A stretch of 64,000 nucleotides of DNA, taken from Leuctra nigra (lineage: Eukaryota; Arthropoda; Insecta; Plecoptera; Leuctridae). Under the pieces are notes generated by a model that was not told the DNA's origin, did no database searches, and saw nothing but the letters and a program-made list of their open reading frames with translations. A program made the translations under genes and the position numbers. The stretch is from contig OW203767.1 of assembly GCA_934045905.1 (NCBI GenBank), positions 11,473,073-11,537,072 on the forward strand. The letters run 5' to 3'. Shown here one piece after another: positions 56,901 through 64,000 of the stretch (position 1 is its first letter; every line of letters starts with the position of its first letter).

Positions 56901-58297
56901 AGGGTACCTTCCCAGCATTTGCCTGTCGTCTGAGGGAATACCACGAAAAAACCCCAGTCAGGAAGGACGGCCGCGGGAATCGAACCCGGGCCTCCGGAAT
57001 ACAAGTTCAGAGCGTTAACCACTCACCCAACTTGTTCCGTATGTTTATATTGTTGATTTGAAACAAATGAAGTTCGTGCAAGTTCTGAATAAAAAAGTTT
57101 TCTTGACAGTAAAAATACGATATAATTATCTAATTTGCCTTGAGTATCTCTACATGTCGTTGTTTTCACTCGAATGTCGAGATTGTTGTGTTTGCTTGCA
57201 GAGTGAATCATTTGGACATCGCGCCTCAGCATGCCAGTGTGTTGATGGGGCTGTCCAACACTGTTGCCACGCTTCCAGGCATCATCAGTCCAGCTATCAC
57301 AGGATACATCGTCAAGAACAAGGTTCACCATAGTCTGGCAACACAGCGTTATTGACTTATAGATCAGTTTTCTTGACAAATATCCTCGTTTACTATACTA
57401 AACGAACTCTAATTTAATTTGTATTAACACACTGGGTACCGAACGTTAATGAAAAATACCCGTATTTCATATGAATTTTGGTTATATTCTCTTCTTAGAA
57501 TAGATGAGAAAATCCCGTCGAAAATGTGTCATCATTTATATGCGTATCAATCTAAATAACTTGTATTATTTGTATTTGTATTTTTGTATTTACAAATACA
57601 AATTCATAGTTTGCACGTGACATCATCTCATTGTTGTGCGGCCATCTTGGAGGTAACATGTCAGAACCGCTGTCAATCTGTTTTTCAGTATTTTTTGATC
57701 GTATTTATGGTTACCTGTGCAATTGTAGGCTGCAGAAGAAGTTCTTATAGCTATAAAACCACTCATTTACAAACTATCTTCAACAAACCGATAATAATTA
57801 AATTAAATCGATTTGACAGCTGTATACCCAAAATGGCCGAAAATATGCTTTTTTACATTGTTGAGGTAAAACAAAAGAAGTTCGTGCAAACCATGAATAC
57901 AAGTTATTTTGATTGATACACACAGCGTATCAATCAAAACGTATTATATTCAAAACGTTGGTTGTATAACCTTTCTTATCGTGCACATTTTATCATGTAT
58001 AGATGAGCTTATAAGTATCCCATTGAAACAAGTGTCATATTAAAGGAAAATATTCCACAATTAATCCGTGTTTATAATTGTTTCTTTGAGCAGAGACAAG
58101 AAGAATGGCAGATTGTCTTCTACATTGCGAGCGCCATCTATTTGGTAGGCGCAGTTTTCTACGGCATCTTCGCGCAGGGCGAGCGCCAGAGCTGGGCAGA
58201 GGAAAAGCCGACGGCGACGGAGGGCGTCGGAAAATCAGTGGAAATCATCGACACTCGCAGCTACGTGAACCAAGGCGTCGAACATGACTATATTTAG
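44938..58297 (+). CDS. SLC17A5-like: SLC17-family anion transporter, sialin-like
   Basis: Major-facilitator transporter of the SLC17 family, whose members move sialic acid, phosphate, glutamate or nucleotides across lysosomal, vesicular or plasma membranes. The ten exons are 44938-44996, 48955-49135, 52836-53069, 54470-54644, 54740-54876, 55226-55349, 55703-55836, 56335-56477, 57202-57322 and 58094-58297. All are GT-AG and in phase, giving 503 residues (human sialin 495). Conserved parts are [18 protein letters not shown] (TM1), the glycosylation-prone loop [37 protein letters not shown] (with the functional His of sialin), [45 protein letters not shown] and [15 protein letters not shown]. 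There is no obvious dileucine signal in the N-tail. Exon 3 is preceded by six partial copies of itself. AATAAA lies at 58674-58679. The substrate cannot be told from sequence. Confidence 0.94.
45299..48866. repeat. Family R copies filling SLC17 intron 1
   Basis: CTAGGAAAACGCTCTGTGTA at 45299 is matched by its reverse complement ending at 48866, each followed inward by CGCGTTGATGAGCG. The other family end (GCTTCGCTCGCTC type) appears at about 47255-47271 and 48222. It reads as two opposed copies, 45299-47271 and 48222-48866, partly overwritten by other repeats. Confidence 0.5.
45501..45810. repeat. Foldback in SLC17 intron 1
   Basis: GCGATACGATTGGAGAC is mirrored by GTCTCCAATCGTATCGC. The inner arms also pair (AGACAAACTTAGGGTTATCC / GGATAACCCTAAGTTTGTCT) around a short AT-rich loop. 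Confidence 0.7.
49430..49500 (+). repeat. G-rich low-complexity tract
   Basis: Runs of G, including GGGGGGGGG near 49477-49486, lie in SLC17 intron 2. They are candidates for quadruplex structure; no other function is suggested. Confidence 0.4.
50754..50945 (+). mobile_element. Degraded tRNA-derived SINE
   Basis: It starts with an A-box-like TGGCTCAGTGGCAGCGC and a B-box-like GGTTCAAGGTC about 15 bases on, followed by a non-tRNA body with CATCATCACCATCATC. It lacks a cloverleaf, so it is not a tRNA gene. Confidence 0.4.
51475..51865 (-). mobile_element. LINE 3' end with GAA tail, fragment 1
   Basis: The minus strand, in shifting frames, reads [35 protein letters not shown] and [11 protein letters not shown]. 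These are typical of the C-terminal end of insect non-LTR reverse-transcriptase proteins. The copy has stops and ends in an AAG/GAA microsatellite at 51478-51500. It lies in SLC17 intron 2, antisense to the gene. Confidence 0.7.
52010..52936 (+). repeat. Seven-copy tandem repeat of the SLC17 exon 3 splice site and 5' part
   Basis: Units start at 52010, 52141, 52272, 52403, 52534, 52665 (131-base spacing) and 52804 (139, with an extra 8 bases GCTGCTGG-like before it). Each holds about 30 bases of intron end with a CCCCCAG acceptor plus about 100 bases of exon 3 ([15 protein letters not shown]...). Only the last unit continues into GWVAARIGG and the rest of the exon. In the others the true frame runs GWVGVSNA then stop. 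Copies differ by single bases (for example TTC/TAC in unit 2, AGC/AAC in units 4 and 5), so they are not identical collapsed reads. Confidence 0.92.
53109..53937. mobile_element. Large foldback element (about 400-bp arms)
   Basis: It starts TACCGGGTGGCGCAAAAAA and ends with the reverse complement of that. Arms of roughly 400 bases pair along nearly their whole length (for example CAGAGCTCAAATAGCGCGCG). TA borders suggest Tc1/mariner-type mobilisation. It sits in SLC17 intron 3, and the open frames within it are by-products. Confidence 0.75.
54209..54370 (-). mobile_element. LINE 3' end with GAA tail, fragment 2
   Basis: The minus strand reads [12 protein letters not shown] and, after a frame change, [11 protein letters not shown], then a GAA microsatellite at 54209-54230. 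It has the same organisation as 51475-51865 and shares the HVERMG motif. Confidence 0.65.
56765..57039 (-). mobile_element. tRNA-derived SINE
   Basis: On the minus strand the tRNA-like head contains an A box (TGGGTGAGTGGTTAACGC) and a consensus B box GGGTTCGATTCCCG (about 56990-56975). A conserved body with GGTATTCCCTCAGACGAC follows, ending in AGCCCCAGACAAAAAAA. It lies in SLC17 intron 8. Confidence 0.8.
57707..57810 (+). pseudogene. Second THAP-like N-terminal relic
   Basis: An ATG at 57707 opens [13 protein letters not shown], the typical start of a THAP finger (M-V-x-C-x4-C followed by a basic residue), then diverges into AT-rich sequence. The upstream 100 bases resemble 15195-15290, another fragment of the same repeat. 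No intact finger remains. It lies in SLC17 intron 9. Confidence 0.4.
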
Positions 58298-59745
58298 TGG
58301 CATGTGATTAAACAAAACGTGAACAGGATAAGTGAACCGAAATATGAACGGGTATTGGATAAGTGAACCGAAAACATAACCGAAGTGACGTCATACCCAA
58401 AACATTAGCCCGTAATGGACGAAGTGCATCGAAACAAGAATCTAATAGGAAACCAAAAATATTGCTGATCTTACGATTTTTTTACTTTTTTACTATGGAC
58501 TTTGAAAATACTCAAACTCGTGATATTACACAAAATATATTGCATTCAATTAATGATGCAATATATTATTTTCGATTAATTTAAAGTGATGTGTATTAAT
58601 ACTCAGAAATATCTTGTATGTCTTCTAAACCGGTTGTATGACTTGTAGATTGTTTATTGCTATTTATATGTTAAATAAAAACATGTTTGTAAACACCATG
58701 TATTAATTTATTTCGTCAATTTCTTCACTCCTGCTCGAATAGTTGGACAGCTCCTCCTCAACAGCCTTCAAATGCTTATATTTGGGACACACATAAAATG
58801 AATAATACTTTAAAGAGCACAGATACAACATGTCATATGTTTTAGCTGAGATCACTGTTTCTTTATGTCTGTAACTGAGCCGACGTCTTACCGTATCACC
58901 GATCGAGCTGAAATGCACACACACATGTCAATACCACATGGTTTACAGCATAGTTCTTTTAAAAATATTGAGATTCCACAAATGTATGACGCACAGTATG
59001 AGAGAGCTCATGGTGAAAAAAACACTGGCTGTATTTGCCATAACATGATCATATGAATCAATAACGGTTCCAGGTCATGTTTCATATCTTGAGAAGAGCG
59101 ATCATGTAGGAGAGTAGTGAAGTAGAAAGACGATGTGCAGAAGTGATGGATCAATTGGAAGAATATAAGGTGAGTGTCAAAAACGTACAACAAGAACAGA
59201 ACACACGCTTCGTTCATACTTCATACTGTCGCCTATAACGAGACAGAATGTCATTATTTCATTTCCTGGCTGAAGGTTTATTTAAAAACGTATCTATAGA
59301 CTTATAAATAATGTTTTAGCACGTACTAATGATATAAAATGACGTTGGTGGCTACAAACATTAGAACCAATGTACATACGTTTCTGTAGCAACAACTGAA
59401 CAGTAGCTCCGCAAAGGCAGGTACTCACGAAAATTAAAAGGACTTTACTTCAACGAAACAAACATATTAATTTTATAATTGCTAAAATAATTAATTGTCA
59501 AATTGCGTTCAAAACAAAACAACATCAATTCCATGTAGAAGGGAAGTACCGAAGGTTTTACATAAACTCGTCCCTTATTATCAACTAATTCGTGGTGAAA
59601 ACGCTATGGTGTGAACTATTCTCTTATCAGACGCGCACCGATGATTTCAAATGGCAACGACATTACAACAGACGTAGAGATCGCTGGTGGTCGAGGTTTG
59701 CAATAGAGGTCGAGCGAGTTGAGTTGTTCACAATCACTCGAGGAC

Positions 59746-59798
59746 ATGACGAGTGAGAAGACAAACGGGGATTTAGCCAAACCGGCTCCACAATACAC
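59746..59798 (+). CDS. First coding exon of a gene running off the right edge (possible SLC17 paralogue)
   Basis: An ATG at 59746 in good context (GAGGACATGACG) opens MTSEKTNGDLAKPAPQY and ends in AC before a strong donor gtgagt at 59799. It lies 1.45 kb past the SLC17 gene on the same strand. It ends in phase 2, exactly as exon 1 of that gene does, and is similar in length (53 vs 59 bases) and polar character. SLC17 genes often lie in tandem in insects. The rest of the gene is not in the window. Confidence 0.4.
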
Positions 59799-60332
59799 GT
59801 GAGTCCATTTCATAATAACATTACAAACATTTTCATTTGGAAAATTATAGTTATGTTTGAAATTACATTTTTGAGGTGTGATATTAACACTAACATTTGG
59901 TTTGGATTTACTAAATTCAATATCGGATTGAGCAATTCTCACAGGCGTGCAATGTTTTAGTAATATTTCAGCAAACTGATGTATTATGCATCTCTGCAGC
60001 TACATGAATGTACGTGCATAACGAAACATTGCGATACACCTGTAGAAAGAAGGACACAGACAAGGAAACTGTCAGGATTAATATATCTATCTCAAGTAAA
60101 ACATTACTTGTTATAGATTGACAACTACTTAGATTTTTTTATGTAAACTATTTCATATCTGGATGAGTAGTTTTACATTATAATGTAAAACGTTAATTTA
60201 ATTTTAATTGTTCATAAAATATAAAGTGAAGTGAGAATAAATACATGATCAGTTGTTCATGTTGAACTTTCATGTGTCACGTTTAAAAGTGGCTAAATTA
60301 TGAAGTACTTGCCACTGGCCCGCTAATTACTA

Positions 60333-60710
60333 ATATCCCATAAAAAACACTCCGTGTAAAAATACCAGCCAAGTCTCTTCAACTAAAAAAAAATAGAAGA
60401 AATCTAAAAATTCAGCACTGAAAAGTAGTGATATCAAAAAAAGGCCAAGTCAAAACTTTTAAAAATTACTTGGCGCATCGTGCATATAAATAGTATAGAA
60501 GTAGGTCGGTAATCAAATATACTCATCTATACATAAAATATATCTATAATCCCATAGAAAAACGATGCGCCAAGTAATTTTTAAAAGTTTTGACTTGGCC
60601 TTTTTTTGATATCACTACTTTTCAGTGCTGAATTTTTAGATTTCTTCTATTTTTTTTTAGTTGAAGAGACTTGGCTGGTATTTTTACACGGAGTGTTTTT
60701 TATGGGATAT
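60333..60710. repeat. Palindromic foldback (about 150-bp arms)
   Basis: ATATCCCATAAAAAACACTC at 60333 is mirrored at 60691-60710. The arms pair almost perfectly through CAGCACTGAAAAGTAGTGAT and TTACTTGGCGCATCG around a loop of about 80 bases. Confidence 0.8.
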
Positions 60711-60825
60711 CATTCCTTTTTTCAGTTTATTCTTACAATTTGTAGCATATATTGTGGAACCAAAGACTATAATTCCTTTAAAAAAATACGCCTTTTTGAT
60801 TTGGTTGCTAAGAAAGTTGTGCTTG

Positions 60826-61681
60826 TTGAGCGAGCGAAGCGAGCGTCTCCTTTTGGCTCTTTTGGCACGGACCTCTGTTTTTTTTTTTGTTTTTTTTTTT
60901 TTTTTCTGTTACTGACGATATACAGGTCAGAGTTTTTCTTCGATCGAGCTGAAATTTTGCACACATGTACGTAACATTTCTGATTGTTGCAGACCCTAAT
61001 TTTTTTTAAATCCCCTGATTGGTTCAAATTTTAAAAAAATTATCTTTCGATTGGTTGGTTTGATCAATTTGAAATTTAGCAAAGTCAATGCAACTAACAT
61101 TGTACCCAATCATAATAAATTTCAGCCAAATCCTCCCATTGGTTCAAATTTGAAATCATTTTTCCTGTGATTTTTGAATTTTAAACTAGAACCGATTGAC
61201 CGACCAACTAAAAACTTTGCATGGTCATTGGTACCAACATTTAAGGTATTTTTGCCAATTTTCAGTCAAATCTGTCGTTATTTTCAAAAGTTTTTGTAAT
61301 TTTAGGGACATTTTGCGTGTTGGCTGTCAAATTCACGGCGACTTCGAATCTTCAGTTCAAGGCAAGGTAGTTAGAGCAGAAAGTTTCAAACGAAATGATA
61401 CTAATCAACAGATTGATCTGATATTGTGTACACTGCACACTAATATCATATGATTTGAGTGGTCCCAGGTATATTTTTTTTAATGAATATAATCAAGGAA
61501 CAGTTCAATCATAAAGGTTGATAATAACATTTTAGGAATATATAGAGATTTTTATTCAAGTCTGACGAAATTCAAGAATTATTGGCTTTTAATGATATTT
61601 TCGATAGACAGAATTTCGGTTCGAGGTATTCCGCGTATCCGTGCTCGCTCATCAACGCGTTACTCAGAGCGTTTTCCTAGT
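60826..61681 (-). repeat. Dispersed repeat family R, best complete copy
   Basis: The left end is GAGCGAGCGAAGCGAGCGTC and the right end is the reverse complement of CTAGGAAAACGCTCTGAGTA. The interior shows repeated ATTGGTTCAAATTT and GATCAATTTGAAATTT motifs. No coding was recognised. Confidence 0.6.
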
Positions 61682-61689
61682 TACTATGT

Positions 61690-64000
61690 ATATGCCATAA
61701 ATGATATGCTATAAAGTATAGCGCAAGTTTCGTTCCAATTGGTCCAGCCGTTCTCGAGTTATGGCATCACTTCCGGTTTTCAAAATGGCGGCTGACTTCA
61801 CTGCCACCTAAAATTTGTGTCTTTAAATGCTATGTAACATTATAAGCCTTCTGAATATGTAGTTATTGTTATAAGAGATGATTTCATTCAAATTTGGCAT
61901 TTTTATGACGTCATTTCCGGTTTCGGTAAAAGTACATTTCTATTTTGACTGTTGATATTTCATTGAGAAGACCATCCGAATCGTTTGGCGCTAGTTTCGT
62001 CCCAATTGGTCCATCAGTTTTTAAGATATGACGTCACTTCCGGTTTCAAAATGGTGGCACAAAAAATTCGTAAGGACAAGGTATCATCAGACGCCAAAAG
62101 TGCATATATGGTAAAAATTTCAGATCGATCGGCTCAGCCGTTTAGGCTGTGGCGCTGTCAACAGTGTTTCCTGATATCATCAGAATCATCATCTTCAGAA
62201 TCAGAAAGTGGTGTAATTTTACATATTTCACGGCCCTCTAGCACGAAAATGACATACCCTATTGTTCCCAAATTCGGTATATGGGGTGGGGTGGGCCATA
62301 GCTCGAAATTAAGATATTTTGCAACAATGTGAGATTTTCCAATTTTAAGATCCAGTAGGCCGAAAATGCCATGTTGTTGCTTACAGTAAAAGTGGTTGGT
62401 CTGCTCCTCAGTTTATTAGGCATTTACGGTATGTTGAGTGAGTGTGAGTGTACGGTACGACTTGGCTGGGTGGAGCGACCGCTCCACTAGATCTCACTAA
62501 ATTCTTCCACAGTAAAGATACTTCAAAATATCTTTACAGATTATTCAAGTAATTATTTTGTTTGTAAGTAAAAAATACATTATAAAGATGAAATTATATT
62601 ACGTTTTAATTCCTTGTTGAGCATATTCCTTGACATTCCCTCGACTATTTTTAATGCTCAACATTAGGTACGTACTTTTTTTAATACATTTCGTCGTGAA
62701 CTAAAACGAGGCGTTTCATTTTGTTTTCTGCTTTTCACAACGCTTATAATGACTTTCAAACACGATTATTTTAATCACTTAAATTACAGTTGGATTGAAT
62801 ATTAGTGGCAATAACAATAACATTAGAAAGACAATCTTCGTGATAACAATTGATCCAATAATTCAACGAACTTACCACAAGATAATAAAACGCAGTACAT
62901 AACTTGAAAACAAACATATGAATTACAATTAACAGCAAGGGCCCTTAAATAAGCCTACAACTTATAGATATGAGAGAAAGCAAACTAAGTTGAAATTATG
63001 ACTATACATAACTAAGACAATACGAACACATTAAAATATCCTTCTTGGGGTAAAATAATTTCAAATTACCATTTTCTGTACACACAATCATAATGTCATG
63101 AACCTAACATATTGTGTTAATTGCTTGCCAACAGTAATCATACCCCCTCCCTCACTTCTCTCTTCTATTATATATTATTGATTGATTAGTTTCAATCAGG
63201 TTCATATAAAATCGATTAACCATATTATGTATTTGAGAACTATTATCGTTATTGTCTTTGGATTTGACAGTAATATCTTTTTATTAATAATTAATCTACC
63301 GGATTGTCATCGAGAAAAGCTGTAAATCATGATATTTGACAGTCCATGCTATCAGCAAGTGACAGCTAATCGAAGATATTGGCACGTTATAGTGCTTATC
63401 TGCAGGACTTAATATAGGTCCTTATAACTTAATTATAACGAAATTAATTGATTTTTGAAAAAAAATATAATACCACAATTTAATGCCAATTATTTTGGTA
63501 TTTTTTTATACTTTTATTCCCCATGCGTATTTGATGTTGTGAAGACTGAAGTCCAGGGTCAATATTTTGAATTAAACTGCAGTTCAGGTCATAATTTAAG
63601 AAATTTTAACACAACAAGAAGACAACTAATTGAAACAAATAAACGAATAACGAAAAATTGAAGATTTTATGAATGCTTTTATTAGAAGTCTTTTGGTTCA
63701 TTAAAATATGTTATATTAATTATCTTCTAAGTAAATGTTTGCTCCGTTATTTCAAAAGTTAAAACCGAATGTTTTTACAAAAAGAAAAACTGGAAAATGC
63801 CTCTTTCGCTGTTGTGACAACGCATAATTATTTTTTGCTAGATGGTCATCACAAAAATACTCTTTTCATAAAAACTAAAGTCAAATCTAGTCTATAGAAT
63901 AGGCACTGAAATGTTTATTTAAAAACGGCACCATGCCAATTTTAGCCCCTAATTCTCAAGTATACTTGATTGGTTACAAGTAAAAACTGTTCTGACCTGC
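61690..64000. other. Non-coding right end with a repeated GGTCCA/CTTCCGG segment
   Basis: A segment CCAATTGGTCCAnCnGTTnT...CACTTCCGGTTTTCAAAATGG occurs at about 61736 and again at about 61998, a direct repeat some 260 bases apart. The remaining sequence to 64000 is AT-rich, with no exon recognised. If the exon at 59746 is real, this is its first intron. Confidence 0.4.

Noticed and set aside
56970..57035. tRNA gene on the minus strand
   Set aside because: A and B boxes are present but there is no complete cloverleaf, and the sequence continues into a SINE body.
60606..60974. 122-codon frame with Phe-rich runs
   Set aside because: It spans the palindrome, a poly-T run and a family R end; composition and location mark it as non-coding.

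Overview
The window looks like nuclear DNA from a TE-rich arthropod, most likely an insect. Genes are split into short GC-richer exons with GT-AG introns in AT-rich DNA, the proteins are metazoan, and most of the rest is fossil DNA transposons. Frequent GTAGGTAC/CTAC microsatellite patches are reminiscent of Lepidoptera or whiteflies, but the species cannot be settled from the sequence.

Layout: (1) 500-15798 (+), the last eight constitutive exons of an oxysterol-binding protein (FFAT motif, then the ORD lipid-transfer domain), with a candidate alternative first exon at 6681. (2) 17588-21295 (+), a complete six-exon unc-119 lipid chaperone. (3) 24260-29838 (-), a complete ARPC3, whose first coding exon is only ATG-CCG. 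(4) About 30.6-32.1 kb (-), weakly supported exons of an unidentified protein. (5) 35475-42209 (-), a three-KH poly(rC)-binding protein (PCBP/mub type) with a candidate alternative terminal exon. (6) 43450-43804 (-), a small two-helix membrane protein that is either frameshifted in a GC run or missing an upstream exon. (7) 44938-58297 (+), a complete ten-exon SLC17/sialin-like transporter. (8) 59746 (+), a first coding exon with the same intron phase, possibly the start of a second SLC17 gene.

The genes do not form a pathway. They are unrelated housekeeping functions: ER-contact lipid transfer, acylated-cargo trafficking, actin nucleation, RNA binding and anion transport.

The non-coding part is rich in structure. 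There are five different non-autonomous hAT elements with exact 8-bp target duplications, two TTAA-flanked foldbacks, a pogo/Tc1-like element with a hAT nested inside, a CAGT/TA MITE family, a P-element-like foldback with a decayed THAP exon, two LINE 3' ends with GAA tails, tRNA-derived SINEs, and a dispersed family ending in a GAGCGAAGCGAGCG palindrome.

The most unusual feature is in the transporter gene. The 3' splice site and first third of exon 3 are repeated seven times head-to-tail (52010-52936). Only the last copy runs into the rest of the exon; each of the other six reads the true frame into a stop. No clearly new biological system was found, but this array, the alternative exons and the THAP relics are worth checking.
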